DNA of 64,000 nucleotides from Candidatus Reidiella endopervernicosa (GTDB lineage Bacteria; Pseudomonadota; Gammaproteobacteria; GCF-013343005): NCBI RefSeq assembly GCF_013343005.1, contig NZ_CP054491.1, positions 2,276,501 to 2,340,500 of the forward strand, read 5' to 3'. Shown piece by piece: positions 39,918 to 49,763 of this stretch (position 1 is its first letter; each line of letters starts with the position of its first letter). The notes under the pieces were generated by a model. It saw only the letters and a program-made list of their open reading frames with translations, ran no database searches and was not told where the DNA came from. The position numbers and the translations under genes were made by a program.

Positions 39918-41128
39918 GACTCATCTCCTTCTGCTGCAGCTGCAGCCTTACTATCGCTACGGAACATCTCGCGAATACCTCGCACCGCCTGACGGGTACG
40001 ATGTTCATTCTCGATGAGCCCAAAACGGACGTGGTCATCACCATAATCACCAAAGCCGATGCCGGGTGAAACGGCAACCTTCGCTTGAGCGAGTAGTTTT
40101 TTAGAAAATTCGAGCGAACCGAGATGACGGTACTGCTCGGGAATTGGGGCCCAGACAAACATCGTCGCCTTCGGCTTCTCAACTGCCCAGCCGATGCTGG
40201 TAAGGCCATCACAGAGCACATCGCGACGACTCTGGTACATGTCACGGATCTCAGTCACGCAGCTCTGGTCGCTCTCAAGTGCGGTGATTGCTGCAACCTG
40301 GATCGGAGTAAACATGCCGTAATCGAGATAGGACTTCATTCGTGCCAGCGCAGCGACCAGTGTCTTGTTGCCACACATAAAACCGACACGCCAGCCCGGC
40401 ATGTTGTAGCTCTTCGACAGTGAGTAGAACTCAACCGCGACATCCTTGGCACCGGGCACTTCAAGGATAGAGGGTGGTTTATAGCCATCGAAGGCGATCT
40501 CGCCATAGGCGATATCGTGCACCACCCAGATCTCATGCTCGCGCGCAATCGCAACAACCTTCTCAAAAAAGTCGAGTTCGACGCACTGCGTGGTGGGATT
40601 ACCAGGGAAGTTCAGTACCAGCATCTTTGGCTTCGGCCACGAGTCCTTGATCGCCTTCTCCAGCTCACCGAAGAAGTCACCTCCTTCGACCAGAGGTACG
40701 TGGCGGATATCGGCACCAGAGATGGTAAAGCCGTAGGGGTGGATCGGATAGGCGGGATTGGGGACCAATACCGCGTCACCGGGTCCCATGGTAGCGAGCG
40801 CCAGATGGGCGAGACCCTCTTTAGATCCGATGGTGACAATCGATTCAGTCTCTGGATCGAGATCGACATCGAAACGGCTCTTATACCAGTTACAGATGGC
40901 ACGGCGCAGGCGTGGGATGCCGCGCGAGACTGAGTAGCGGTGGGTATCCCCACGCTGAGCGGCCTCAACCAGCTTGTCGACGATATGTTGAGGAGTCGGC
41001 TGATCGGGGTTACCCATGCCGAAATCGATAATATCTTCGCCACGGGCTCGTACCTTAGCCTTCAACTCATTAACGATATTGAAAACATAGGGCGGTAAGC
41101 GCTTGATTCTTTGAAATTCTTCGATCAC
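39914..41128 (-). CDS. alaC: Glutamate-pyruvate aminotransferase AlaC
   Basis: About 404 residues from a GTG at 41128 ([15 protein letters not shown]); an ATG at 41173 is the alternative. A PLP-dependent class I aminotransferase making alanine. [22 protein letters not shown] and the PLP Lys in [16 protein letters not shown] are visible. It overlaps hom by 4 bases, the common alaC-hom pair. The Ala/Glu-rich C-terminal tail ([12 protein letters not shown]) is unusual but harmless. Confidence 0.94.
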   Translation of the reverse strand: MIEEFQRIKRLPPYVFNIVNELKAKVRARGEDIIDFGMGNPDQPTPQHIVDKLVEAAQRGDTHRYSVSRGIPRLRRAICNWYKSRFDVDLDPETESIVTIGSKEGLAHLALATMGPGDAVLVPNPAYPIHPYGFTISGADIRHVPLVEGGDFFGELEKAIKDSWPKPKMLVLNFPGNPTTQCVELDFFEKVVAIAREHEIWVVHDIAYGEIAFDGYKPPSILEVPGAKDVAVEFYSLSKSYNMPGWRVGFMCGNKTLVAALARMKSYLDYGMFTPIQVAAITALESDQSCVTEIRDMYQSRRDVLCDGLTSIGWAVEKPKATMFVWAPIPEQYRHLGSLEFSKKLLAQAKVAVSPGIGFGDYGDDHVRFGLIENEHRTRQAVRGIREMFRSDSKAAAAAEGDES

Positions 41129-41281
41129 AAATCTGTTTCCGGATTGGGCCTGAGCCACATCAATTCGGGGCATAACCCCAGCCAAGAGGCAAAACATTAC
41201 TTAGCAGGGGAAAGGGTGTCAAACACTATATTTTATAGGCTAGCTATTGAGCGAGGCAGATGAGACCGGTAAGGTGCGTTT

Positions 41282-41653
41282 ATGCAGTTTCAACTTGAAC
41301 AATCGGCAGGTGGCCACGCCATTCGTGCCTACCAACGTGATGCGATCAAGATCGGTGCGACCACCTACACTGAATCGCTGATTGTCACCCCAGAAAAGCT
41401 CCTCGAGGGGTGGTGTAGCGCGGGATTCGAACAGCTGCAACGCGACGATTTCGCCTCGATTGCCGAGCTGGAGCCCGAGGTGGTGGTGCTGGGAACGGGT
41501 GAGAAACAGCGTTTTCCCAACCAAAAATTGATGATCGATCTGATCAATGCCGGTATCGGTGTAGAGGTTATGGATACGGCTGCGGCATGTAGAACCTACA
41601 ACATACTGCTCGCAGATAGTCGCCGCGTTGCTGCGGCACTGCTACTCGACTAG
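41282..41653 (+). CDS. Mth938-like (DUF498/NDUFAF3-type) protein
   Basis: 123 residues with AAGGTG before the ATG. Family segments [28 protein letters not shown] and the C-terminal [13 protein letters not shown] are all present. Relatives include the human complex I assembly factor NDUFAF3; the bacterial role is not established. It is divergent from alaC and overlaps the convergent rpoS 3' end by 4 bases. Confidence 0.9.
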   Translation: MQFQLEQSAGGHAIRAYQRDAIKIGATTYTESLIVTPEKLLEGWCSAGFEQLQRDDFASIAELEPEVVVLGTGEKQRFPNQKLMIDLINAGIGVEVMDTAAACRTYNILLADSRRVAAALLLD

Positions 41654-42669
41654 CGCAATAACACCTCGATCGAGTAGCCGTCATGCTCGAGAATCTCGCG
41701 TAGACGTCGCAGCGCATCCATCTGTATCTGTCTGACACGCTCACGTGTTACACCAATTTCATTGCCGACCTGTTCGAGCGTGGAGATATCGTAGCCGTGC
41801 AGACCGAAGCGGCGCTCCACCACCTCGCGTTGCTTATCGTTTAGCTTCTCCAGCCAACGATCAAGCGATGAGACGATCGCCTCATCTTGTAGAAAATCGG
41901 TTGGATCGAGTGAGTTCTCATCAGGGATCGCATCGAGCAGCGACTTGCCACCCTCCTCACCACCGATCGGAACATCAACCGATGCGGTGCGCTCATTGAG
42001 CCCCAACATCCGTTTTACATCCTTGATCGGTCGATCAAGCTCAGCAGCCACCTCTTCAGGGGTCGGCTCACGATCAAGCCTCTGTGATAGCTGGCGAGCA
42101 GCACGTAGATAGACGTTAATCTCTTTGACGACATGGATTGGCAGTCGAATGGTGCGCGTCTGATTCATGATGGCGCGCTCAATAGTCTGACGTATCCACC
42201 AGGTCGCATAGGTTGAGAAACGGAACCCGCGCTCAGGATCAAACTTCTCCACAGCGCGTATCAGACCGAGATTACCCTCTTCGATCAAATCGAGTAGTGC
42301 AAGACCTCGATTCATATAGCGGCGTGCAATCTTCACCACCAGGCGAAGGTTACTCTCAATCATCCGCTTGCGACCCGCCTCCTCTCCCCTGAGCGACATG
42401 CGAGAGTAGTGCACCTCCTCCTCTGCTGTAAGCAGAGGGGAGAAACCGATCTCTTTAAGATAAATTCTAGTGGCATCCATCTGCCGACTCGAAATCTCAC
42501 CCGCCTCATATGACTTCTTGTCACTCTCTTTAGAAGAGGGTGCGCCGGGGGGAGTATCGGGATGTTTCGTTGTTGCCCCATCATCATCGAGGCGCAGTTC
42601 TTTTGTCTCATCTGAATCCGCAACTTCAACTTCTTGCGACGTCTGATCTGGCGACTGCTTATTGCTCAT
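41650..42669 (-). CDS. rpoS: RNA polymerase sigma factor RpoS
   Basis: 339 residues, the stationary-phase and general stress sigma factor. An acidic/polar N-terminal leader (1-60) precedes region 1.2/2 with [26 protein letters not shown] and [11 protein letters not shown], and region 4 with [19 protein letters not shown]. It is downstream of nlpD, whose coding region usually contains the main rpoS promoter. A 131-bp leader separates the two. Confidence 0.97.
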   Translation of the reverse strand: MSNKQSPDQTSQEVEVADSDETKELRLDDDGATTKHPDTPPGAPSSKESDKKSYEAGEISSRQMDATRIYLKEIGFSPLLTAEEEVHYSRMSLRGEEAGRKRMIESNLRLVVKIARRYMNRGLALLDLIEEGNLGLIRAVEKFDPERGFRFSTYATWWIRQTIERAIMNQTRTIRLPIHVVKEINVYLRAARQLSQRLDREPTPEEVAAELDRPIKDVKRMLGLNERTASVDVPIGGEEGGKSLLDAIPDENSLDPTDFLQDEAIVSSLDRWLEKLNDKQREVVERRFGLHGYDISTLEQVGNEIGVTRERVRQIQMDALRRLREILEHDGYSIEVLLR

Positions 42670-42800
42670 TATTACTGCTTCCTTTTTGCAGGTGCAGACT
42701 CAGCTTAACGCCATGCACTCACACAACACAACTCCATATTTTTACTGTCTTTTATCCGCTAATTAGCTATGGATATACGCACGAATATGATGCAAATAAA

Positions 42801-43622
42801 TTACCTACTCTTAGGTAATACATATTGGGGATTAATCGGTTTTCCATTACGACGAATTTCAAAATAGAGCGCAGGCGCTGCTTTTCCTTTACGTCCCATC
42901 TCTGCAATACGCTGACCTACGCGTACGTTCTGCCCCTCTTTAACCAGCAACTTTCGATTAAAGGCGTAGGCGCTAAGATAACTTTTACTGTGTTTAATGA
43001 TGATCAGGTTTCCATACCCCTTAAGCCCATTACCGCTATAGACAACCTTTCCGTCGGCTGCCGACAGTACGCTGTTACCGTATTTTCCAGCGATCGATAT
43101 TCCCTTCTTTCCAACCGCTTTTGAAGAGTAACGAGAAACAACACGCCCCTTATGTGGCCAGTGCCATTTAACTTTTTTATTACTGTTATAACTTTTTCTT
43201 GTAGGTTTTTTGACTACAGAGGCTCTTTTTGTCGCCGGCTTTTTAACGGCGACCGGCTTCTTCACTATCGGTTTTTTTGCGGTGCTTTTTTTTGTGACTG
43301 GGCGTTTAGGTTTTGACGCGGATGACTTTGGCTTTGCAGCTGCCGGTTTTGTTGCGATAGATCTTTTCAGCGAAATGCGCTGATCAACAAATATTTTATA
43401 GGGTGGTTTGATGCCGTTTCGACTGGCCAGCGTTTGATGATCCAGGCCATAGATCCATGCGATTGAGTAGAGTGTTTCACCCTTGCTGACAACATGGGTG
43501 CCGGGCTGATAGCGAGGTTTGTCACCCTGTTCGCGAACCGGTGCGAGTTCACCTCGACCTGAACAGGCTTGAAGCAGCATGAGTGCCGCGATAAGAGTCG
43601 TCTTGATCAGCCATCTGCTCAT
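42801..43622 (-). CDS. nlpD: LysM/M23 lipoprotein NlpD, catalytically degenerate
   Basis: 273 residues. A lipobox LQAC ends the signal peptide. A LysM domain (about 44-88, HVVSKGETLYSIAW) is followed by a Lys/Pro/Ala-rich linker (about 92-150) and a LytM/M23 fold. Metal-binding His/Asp positions are lost (KKGISIAG and ALYFEIRRNG in place of HxxxD and HxH), as in NlpD/EnvC activators of amidases. It acts at the division septum. It is adjacent to rpoS in the standard order. Confidence 0.94.
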   Translation of the reverse strand: MSRWLIKTTLIAALMLLQACSGRGELAPVREQGDKPRYQPGTHVVSKGETLYSIAWIYGLDHQTLASRNGIKPPYKIFVDQRISLKRSIATKPAAAKPKSSASKPKRPVTKKSTAKKPIVKKPVAVKKPATKRASVVKKPTRKSYNSNKKVKWHWPHKGRVVSRYSSKAVGKKGISIAGKYGNSVLSAADGKVVYSGNGLKGYGNLIIIKHSKSYLSAYAFNRKLLVKEGQNVRVGQRIAEMGRKGKAAPALYFEIRRNGKPINPQYVLPKSR

Positions 43623-44201
43623 TTATGCCTTAATGACAAAATAGAGCGTCACAACCGCGACAATAAGAATCCAGCCGATTCTATCTATGTACCGGCGTAG
43701 CCCCTGCTCCATACGCTCTCCACCCCAGGCGATGATACCGGCAACCAGGAAGAAGCGACCACCTCGACCGATCAGAGATGCAATCAGAAAAGGTGGAACC
43801 GCCATGCTGATAACACCAGCGGCAATGGTAAAAACTTTATAGGGGATCGGTGAGAAGCCCGCTAAGAATATCGCCCAGAAGCCCCACTCAGAAAACCACT
43901 GCTGCGCACGCTCAAAGCGAGCCCAGTAACCAGCTTTATGGATTAGCGGCTCTATCATTTCGAAGGCAAACATACCGATCAGATAACCGAGCATACCGCC
44001 AAGCACCGAGGCGATCGTTGTTATCAGTGCGTAGTGCCAAGCCTTATGTGGCTTGGCCAGCGTCATGGGTGCCAGCATCACATCAGGGGGGATTGGAAAA
44101 AACGATGATTCAGCAAAACTGAGAATGGCAAGATACCAGGGAGCGAGTCGATGTTCGGCCCAGACCATCATGCGCTCATAGAGCTTAGAGAAGATGCGCA
44201 T
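43623..44201 (-). CDS. yqaA: YqaA-family (DedA/SNARE-associated) membrane protein
   Basis: 192 residues with about five hydrophobic segments. Family motifs SFAESSFFPIPPDVMLAPM and FSPIPYKVFTIAAGV are complete, the second resembling the DedA half-helical motif implicated in lipid flipping. Function in this family is not settled. It lies between pcm and nlpD and touches both (1-bp overlap with pcm; adjacent to nlpD). Confidence 0.92.
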   Translation of the reverse strand: MRIFSKLYERMMVWAEHRLAPWYLAILSFAESSFFPIPPDVMLAPMTLAKPHKAWHYALITTIASVLGGMLGYLIGMFAFEMIEPLIHKAGYWARFERAQQWFSEWGFWAIFLAGFSPIPYKVFTIAAGVISMAVPPFLIASLIGRGGRFFLVAGIIAWGGERMEQGLRRYIDRIGWILIVAVVTLYFVIKA

Positions 44202-44863
44202 TAACTTCTCCCACCCAGCAGTGGTACAAAACTAACGCGTTCAAGTTCTGTGGTCTCAAAACCCTCTCGGGTACGTTTTATCATGGTAAGAATTTGATCC
44301 CCAGAGGGCCCAACCGGAATAACCAGTCGACCACCAACACCCAGCTGCTCGACAAGACCCTGAGGAACTTCGAGCGGTGCTGCAGTCACTACAATCGCAT
44401 CAAAGGGAGCCTGCTCAGACCACCCCATGGTGCCATCACTATATTTCAATCGGATATTGCGCAGGCCGAGAAGTTCAAAACGTCGTTTTGCCAGATCACT
44501 TAGCGCCTGAATCCTCTCAACCGAGAAGATACGGGGTGAGAGCTGAGCAAGGATCGCCGTCTGGTAGCCTGAACCGGTGCCGATCTCTAGAACGCGCTCA
44601 GGTACTCCGTCCATCATCACCGCCTCAGTCATACGGGCAACGATATAGGGTTGAGAGATCGTCTGGCCGTGACCAATCGGAAGTGCGGTATCTTCGTAGG
44701 CGCGGCTCGCCAGCGCCTCATCAACAAAGATATGGCGAGGAGTGTTGCCGATAACCTGCAACACCCGCTCATCGCAAACACCTTCGTCGCGCAAACGCTT
44801 TACCAACCGGTCACGGGTTCGCTGGGAGGTCATACCGATGCCGCGCAGGGTCTCACTGTTCAC
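44201..44863 (-). CDS. pcm: Protein-L-isoaspartate O-methyltransferase
   Basis: 220 residues. It repairs isoaspartyl damage with SAM. The SAM-binding motif [15 protein letters not shown], the family segment [15 protein letters not shown], and a C-terminal VSFVPLLGG are visible. It overlaps surE by 4 bases (ATGA), as in most gammaproteobacteria. Confidence 0.96.
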   Translation of the reverse strand: MNSETLRGIGMTSQRTRDRLVKRLRDEGVCDERVLQVIGNTPRHIFVDEALASRAYEDTALPIGHGQTISQPYIVARMTEAVMMDGVPERVLEIGTGSGYQTAILAQLSPRIFSVERIQALSDLAKRRFELLGLRNIRLKYSDGTMGWSEQAPFDAIVVTAAPLEVPQGLVEQLGVGGRLVIPVGPSGDQILTMIKRTREGFETTELERVSFVPLLGGRS

Positions 44864-45612
44864 TTAGCAAAACCCTCCATCCACTCAGAGACTCTTTCCA
44901 TAGCGGTGAACTGGGTCAGATCGACCTGTAGAGGTGTCACTGAGATTGCACCGTTTCGAACCGCGTGAAAATCGGTTCCGGGACCGGCATCCTGCTCTGC
45001 ACCCGGCGGGCCCACCCAGTAGATCGGACGACCACGTGGATCGTTCGATTTGATCACCGGCTCTGCCTTATGGCGGTGTCCAAGGCGCGTGGTCTCAAAT
45101 CCGGTAATCTCTTCCCAGGGCAGATCGGGTACATTGATATTGAGGATCGTGTCGGCAGGCAACGGTGATTTCAGCAGACGGTCGATGAGCTGTTTCACCA
45201 CCCGAGCCGCAGTATCGAAGTGCTCAGGCGCGTGGCTGGCCATTGAGACGGCGATCGCCGGAAGCCCCAGAAAACGTCCTTCTATCGCTGCGGCAACGGT
45301 TCCCGAATAGAGCACGTCATCGCCCATGTTGGCACCGGCATTAATGCCGGCCACCACCATGTCGGGCTCTCGATCGAGCAGACCGGTGATTGCCAGATGG
45401 ACACAGTCGGTGGGGGTGCCGTCGACTGAGATAAAGCCGTTATCTGCGACACGCGCTCGAATCGGGCTATCCAGAGTCAACGAATTGCTCGCACCACTAC
45501 GATCTCGCTCGGGGGCAACCACCGAGATTTCAGCAAGCCCGCTAAGCGCCTTTGCCAACGCTGTAATACCGGGTGCCTGATAACCATCATCGTTACTAAT
45601 CAGAATGAACAT
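44860..45612 (-). CDS. surE: 5'/3'-nucleotidase SurE
   Basis: 250 residues. Metal-binding [10 protein letters not shown] at the N-terminus, [11 protein letters not shown], and [21 protein letters not shown] with further ligands are all present. It dephosphorylates nucleoside monophosphates and short polyphosphate. It is the first gene of surE-pcm-yqaA-nlpD-rpoS. Confidence 0.97.
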   Translation of the reverse strand: MFILISNDDGYQAPGITALAKALSGLAEISVVAPERDRSGASNSLTLDSPIRARVADNGFISVDGTPTDCVHLAITGLLDREPDMVVAGINAGANMGDDVLYSGTVAAAIEGRFLGLPAIAVSMASHAPEHFDTAARVVKQLIDRLLKSPLPADTILNINVPDLPWEEITGFETTRLGHRHKAEPVIKSNDPRGRPIYWVGPPGAEQDAGPGTDFHAVRNGAISVTPLQVDLTQFTAMERVSEWMEGFAK

Positions 45613-45913
45613 GAGATATATGCCGAACCGGCTTTAATAGTACTCGTAATTATTAGTTCTAACGGCTCTGCGCGCCACAACCGGGGCGCTAATCAAGCCT
45701 GCGCTTGTGTACTTGTTCTACCGCTTTAAAGTGCCACATGGTACCCCATTCTACGCAGTTATCCACAGTTGTAGGTGAGTTTATGACGATCTGCGTTATG
45801 CCACCCTTAACCGATCCTATTTAGATGCAAACACTCCTTCAGATGGTAATTCCTCGGCCCACTCATGATCGGCTATCATAGGGGCCCCTCAAGTCGGCTA
45901 ATAACCGTTATCG
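45613..45913. other. Intergenic region between surE and smr with DnaA box
   Basis: About 300 bp, divergent, without an ORF worth calling. It holds one perfect DnaA box (TTATCCACA at 45759-45767), a perfect AGGGGCCCCT palindrome about 20 bp before the smr ATG, and a weak -10-like TATCAT just upstream of that palindrome. It should contain promoters for both flanking genes. Confidence 0.5.
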
Positions 45914-46456
45914 ATGCGTAAGAAAAACAACATTACAGAAGAGGATCGCGCTCTTTTTTCCACTGAGACACGTGGAATCGAGCCACTTCGCCACGACAAG
46001 GTGGTTCACGAGAAACGACGCACCAGACCCTATCCACATATGTCTCGTCAGGGTGAGTTTGAGGCGATACAGGATATGTTCTCTGACGGCTATGAACCGG
46101 CCGATATGGAGCGGGGTGAAGAGCTCTACTTCCGACGCCCTGGCGTTCAGCATAATCTGCTACGCAAGCTGCGTCGTGGCCAATACCGCCTCGATGCCGA
46201 ACTCGACCTGCATGGCATGACTGCGGCCGAAGCGAAGCAGGCACTGAGCTACTTTCTCAGTGATGCACTCTACTCAGGTCTGCGCAATATCCGCATCATT
46301 CATGGTAAAGGGATAGGTTCTCGCAATGGCCAACCGGTCCTAAAACGGAAAATCAATCTCTGGCTACAGCAACGTTCAGAGGTACTCGCCTTCTGTTCGG
46401 CACGTCCTGCAGATGGCGGTACCGGCGCTCTCTATCTACTGTTAAAGGGCGGCTAA
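45914..46456 (+). CDS. Smr-domain protein (SmrA/SmrB type)
   Basis: 180 residues. A charged N-terminal part is followed by a C-terminal Smr domain with AELDLHGMTAAEAKQ and IRIIHGKGIGSRNG, the DLHG and HGKG motifs. Stand-alone Smr proteins of gammaproteobacteria act as nucleases; SmrB cleaves mRNA at stalled, collided ribosomes. Whether this is the SmrA or SmrB paralogue is uncertain. It converges with truD, 7 bp apart. Confidence 0.9.
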   Translation: MRKKNNITEEDRALFSTETRGIEPLRHDKVVHEKRRTRPYPHMSRQGEFEAIQDMFSDGYEPADMERGEELYFRRPGVQHNLLRKLRRGQYRLDAELDLHGMTAAEAKQALSYFLSDALYSGLRNIRIIHGKGIGSRNGQPVLKRKINLWLQQRSEVLAFCSARPADGGTGALYLLLKGG

Positions 46457-46463
46457 TACCCGC

Positions 46464-47498
46464 CTACTCTGGCCGCTTCAAGCCCAATAACTCCCGTACA
46501 ACTGAGGTTGCATAACAGCCTGCATGGAGCGTAAAGCTCAACTCCAGAACATCATCTTCAACAAAGTTCCACTCCAGTGCCTTTGGAATTAGCCGCGTTG
46601 CACGTCGCTCCTGCTTCAATCCGACATGCTCTAGACCATCTCGCCAACTCTCAAACGGCTCTAGTTCGGCCTCTTCAATCACCAGAGCTTCAGCCTCGCT
46701 AAGCAGAGACCCCCTACCCCACATCGGGGCGCTGGGGTGGATATCACCACTCATAAGTCGTTCAGCCAGTGCCGTATCTCCCGTTTCGGTCAGAAAGAAG
46801 TTCCGCGACCCATCCAGCATTGCCACCTCACCCTCAAGCAACTGGTTCCAGTTATCCATCTCAATCCGTTTTGAGAGAACAGTATTGAACAGCATCGAAC
46901 GGGCGGCTGAGATGTAGAGACCACGTAAATTCTTACTCTTGACCCTGCGTCCCGCAAACATGGCCGCCGCTTTATCGAGATTCCCCAGCTGATAGCCGAA
47001 ACGCTGTTCACCAAAATAGTTGGGCACACCCATCGATGTAATCAGCTTCAATCGCTCATTCAACGCATCCTTATCACCCTCTACCTCTCGCAGCGTCAGG
47101 GTAAAACGATTTCCACGCAAAGTGCCGCGCTTTATTTTTCGGCCATGGCGAGTCGCCTCTAATACACATAGTTGATCAGATTCGAGTTCTGACCATTCGG
47201 GATCGTCCTGACCGGGAAGATAGAGGCTGAACCATTGAGTGGTAACAGCCACACGGTCCTTGAGGCCTGCGTAGCCGACATCACGCTCTTTAATGCCAGC
47301 AAGCCTTGCTAACGATTTAGCTACATCGGCGGTGTTGAGCCCCTTCTTCTCGATCTTTAATACTGCGTGCTCACCGCTACCGTCGGCCTCGAAACCGGCA
47401 ATCTCATCGACACGAAAATCTGCCGGCTCACTCTTTAGTCGTCCTGTTGCTACCGGCTTACCCAGTGCATAGTTAAGTCGGTCATGGTTGTAGCTCAT
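46464..47498 (-). CDS. truD: tRNA pseudouridine synthase TruD
   Basis: 344 residues. It makes pseudouridine 13 in tRNA-Glu. The catalytic Asp lies in YAGLKDRVAVTTQW; the family segment GVPNYFGEQRFG and the inserted TruD domain follow. It usually sits next to ispF and surE; here the interrupted crp gene and smr stand between them. Confidence 0.96.
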   Translation of the reverse strand: MSYNHDRLNYALGKPVATGRLKSEPADFRVDEIAGFEADGSGEHAVLKIEKKGLNTADVAKSLARLAGIKERDVGYAGLKDRVAVTTQWFSLYLPGQDDPEWSELESDQLCVLEATRHGRKIKRGTLRGNRFTLTLREVEGDKDALNERLKLITSMGVPNYFGEQRFGYQLGNLDKAAAMFAGRRVKSKNLRGLYISAARSMLFNTVLSKRIEMDNWNQLLEGEVAMLDGSRNFFLTETGDTALAERLMSGDIHPSAPMWGRGSLLSEAEALVIEEAELEPFESWRDGLEHVGLKQERRATRLIPKALEWNFVEDDVLELSFTLHAGCYATSVVRELLGLKRPE

Positions 47499-47616
47499 TA
47501 CATCACCACTAAGAAATTGTTGAAATCGTTATACTAGTTAATCCAGAATGGAACCCATCTGAGCCTATCTGGTTAGAGCAAGTGAGCTCTTTAGGCTGTC
47601 AACAAAGCGAGAAGCT

Positions 47617-47991
47617 ATGTCACTACCTACCATCGACACATCAAATCCGGCTGTGGAGGCGTTCCTAAAAAATGCCCATCGTCACACTTTCAAAAACCGC
47701 GAGGTGATTGTACGCCCCGGTGACCCTGCTGATACGCTCTACTACATCATTGAAGGCTCGGTTACGGTGAGCCTGGAGAACGAGGATGGTAATGACCTTA
47801 TTCTCGACTACCTCAATGCCGCCGGGGAGTCGCTATTTTGCGAAAGTTTGTTTTGGGCATCCAAGCCCAAGCAAACAGCAAAACTTAACGCGACCGTTTA
47901 TGCCTTCGGCGCCCCGACCGTCCTGCGTACGTTGCGTAATCACCTCTTCGCGGCTCTACACAACTCCCTCAGTGACTCTACGCCGACATAA
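47617..47991 (+). pseudogene. crp: Crp-family regulator, 5' part interrupted by repeat copy 3
   Basis: Seventy native codons encode the N-terminal half of the cNMP-binding barrel (KNREVIVRPGDPADTLYYI, VSLENEDGNDLILDYLNAAG). The frame then enters the mobile repeat and ends at 47989-47991 after a non-native tail of about 54 residues. Removing 47825-48104 fuses it in frame to the downstream part, giving a 217-residue Crp-like protein. As it stands this product lacks the rest of the barrel, the dimerisation helix and the DNA-binding domain. Confidence 0.85.
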
Positions 47992-48102
47992 AGCCGCTGC
48001 TGCATCTTCTTCGTCGTCCGCTCGCGCTCTCAACTACGAATAGGCAGACGGCGTCGACTATCGGGGACTAACCGCCCTCACTTCGCTCTCCATGGCGGTC
48101 AG
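47825..48102 (+). mobile_element. 278-bp non-coding mobile repeat, copy 3 (inside crp)
   Basis: It follows CCG (47822-47824) and is followed by CG (48103-48104). Joining 47824 to 48105 restores LNAAGSFIGELGLF without gain or loss. The left hairpin here has four-base T and A runs, both one shorter than in copy 1, so the stem stays matched. The right hairpin ACCGCC/GGCGGT is intact. It carries an ATG at 48092 that reads out in frame into the crp 3' half. Confidence 0.88.
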
Positions 48103-48104
48103 CG

Positions 48105-48550
48105 GCAGCTTTATCGGTGAACTGGGCCTGTTTGTAACTCAGGAGTCGCGTCAGGCGACCGTAACCGCCAAGGCACCCTGTGTTGTGGCTGGCATCACCT
48201 ACGAGCAGCTCAACACCCTCGCCCAAGGTGCCCTTAAAGAGCACTACGCTAACATTCTCCATTCACTGGCGACCCAGCTTTCACACCGATTGTTGGCAAC
48301 AGCACGTAAAGCGAGCCACCTCGCCTACATCGGCGTCAGCGGCCGTATTGCCCACACTTTGCTCGATCTTTGTAAGGAACCTGAGGCGATGACGCATCCC
48401 GATGGAATGCAGATCAGAATCACCCGTACCGATCTGGGACGTATTGCTGGATGTAGTCGCGAGATGGCTGGTCGTGTACTCAAGAGCATGGAGGAGCAGG
48501 AACTGATCACCGTCAAGGGCAAGACGATTGTCGTCTTCGACGCCCGCTAG
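48105..48550 (+). pseudogene. crp: Crp-family regulator, 3' part
   Basis: Native sequence resumes with SFIGELGLF, the second half of the barrel, then the long dimerisation helix (LLATARKASHLAYIG) and the HTH (GRIAGCSREMAGRVLKSMEEQ), ending KTIVVFDAR as in Crp/Vfr. The phosphate-binding Arg is kept in ESRQATV, but the neighbouring Ser of E. coli Crp is Gln and the helix residue equivalent to Ser128 is Ala, so ligand choice is uncertain. An ATG donated by the repeat (48092) could start a 152-residue fragment with an incomplete barrel. Confidence 0.82.
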
Positions 48551-48556
48551 CCTGAA

Positions 48557-49033
48557 CTAAGCACCCTCTTCCAGCAGAATTGCGGCGTAAGCCGCAATGC
48601 CTTCACCACGCCCTGCATAGCCCATTCGCTCCGTCGTGGTCGCCTTGACGTTGACACGTGTTACCTCAACCTTCAGGTCTCCAGCCAGGTTTTCACACAT
48701 CTTATCGATATGCGGTGCCAGTTTAGGCTGCTGTGCAACGACGGTAATATCAGCATTTGAGATCGAATAGCGGCCCTTATCAAGCAGCTCCACAACCCGT
48801 CGCAGCAGGATGCGGCTATCGATACCGGCATAGTCACTGCTGTTATCGGGGAAGTGTTTACCAATATCACCGAGTCCCGCAGCGCCTAGCAGGGCATCGC
48901 AGAGCGCATGAATCAATACATCACCATCTGAATGGGCCTCAAGTCCTTTCTTATATGGAATCGTTACGCCACCCAATACCAGCGCTCTGCCCTCTGCCAG
49001 CAGATGTGCATCAAAACCAAAACCGACCTTCAT
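48557..49033 (-). CDS. ispF: 2-C-methyl-D-erythritol 2,4-cyclodiphosphate synthase
   Basis: 158 residues. Metal ligands are in GFGFDAHLL, followed by AHSDGDVLIHAL and the LLRRVVELL region, with a C-terminal GMGYAGRGEGIAA-type end (ERMGYAGRGEG). It makes the cyclic diphosphate in the non-mevalonate isoprenoid pathway. It follows ispD with 5 bp spacing and converges with crp, 6 bp apart. Confidence 0.97.
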   Translation of the reverse strand: MKVGFGFDAHLLAEGRALVLGGVTIPYKKGLEAHSDGDVLIHALCDALLGAAGLGDIGKHFPDNSSDYAGIDSRILLRRVVELLDKGRYSISNADITVVAQQPKLAPHIDKMCENLAGDLKVEVTRVNVKATTTERMGYAGRGEGIAAYAAILLEEGA

Positions 49034-49038
49034 TCTGC

Positions 49039-49752
49039 CTACTCCTGCTGTTGTAGATATAGTTCAGCCTGGGCAAGGTCGTACGGATGAGTAATCTTAA
49101 TGTTATCGGCGTGGCCAACAACCATCTTAGGCATCCATCCCATACGCTCCATCGCACTGGCATCATCTGTTACCAACGCTCCAGCCTCTAACGCACTCTG
49201 CAGTGCATCAACGATTCTACCCAGCCTGAACATCTGCGGTGTCAGGGCACGCCACAACCCTTCCCGGCAGACAGTTTCGGTCACCCGCTGACGCTCATCG
49301 CTGCGTTTTACCGTATCACTCACAGGAACACCGAGCAGACCACCGACAGCGTCTTCGGACAACGAACCAATCAACAGGTCGATATCACTGTGTCGTAGAC
49401 AGGGGCGAGCCGCATCATGAATCAGCACCCAATCCTCACTATCAGCAACAGTTATCAGATAATTGAGCGCTTTAAGCACGGAGTGGCAGCGTTCAGCCCC
49501 CCCGATCACAGTCGTTAGAGATTTGCCGTGGAACGACTTAGGATATGGGTAGTGATCGTCTTCGGCCGAGAGCGCCACCACCACACCTGTGATCATTGGG
49601 TGTGATGTCAGCCGATTGAGGGTGTGTTCAATAACAGGACAGTTGCCAAGTTTGAGGTACTGTTTTGGAATCTCTGAACCCATGCGGCTACCGACACCCG
49701 CAGCGGGCAGTACACCCCAATAGTTCACGCTTTTGTTAGTGGTTGCTGTCAC
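49039..49752 (-). CDS. ispD: 2-C-methyl-D-erythritol 4-phosphate cytidylyltransferase
   Basis: 237 residues. The nucleotide-binding signature AAGVGSRMGSEIPKQYLKL is complete, with VLIHDAARPCL and TDDASAMERMG further on. It activates MEP with CTP. It is directly followed by ispF and preceded by ftsB (11 bp), the usual order. Confidence 0.97.
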   Translation of the reverse strand: MTATTNKSVNYWGVLPAAGVGSRMGSEIPKQYLKLGNCPVIEHTLNRLTSHPMITGVVVALSAEDDHYPYPKSFHGKSLTTVIGGAERCHSVLKALNYLITVADSEDWVLIHDAARPCLRHSDIDLLIGSLSEDAVGGLLGVPVSDTVKRSDERQRVTETVCREGLWRALTPQMFRLGRIVDALQSALEAGALVTDDASAMERMGWMPKMVVGHADNIKITHPYDLAQAELYLQQQE

Positions 49753-49763
49753 GATTATCGAGG

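Noticed and set aside
41420-41445. tRNA T-arm-like GGGATTCGAAC segment
   Set aside because: It lies inside the Mth938-like coding frame with no cloverleaf around it.
47825-48102. The crp insertion as an intein
   Set aside because: It contains stop codons, is too short, and its length is not a multiple of three with the duplicated CG, so a spliced precursor protein is impossible.
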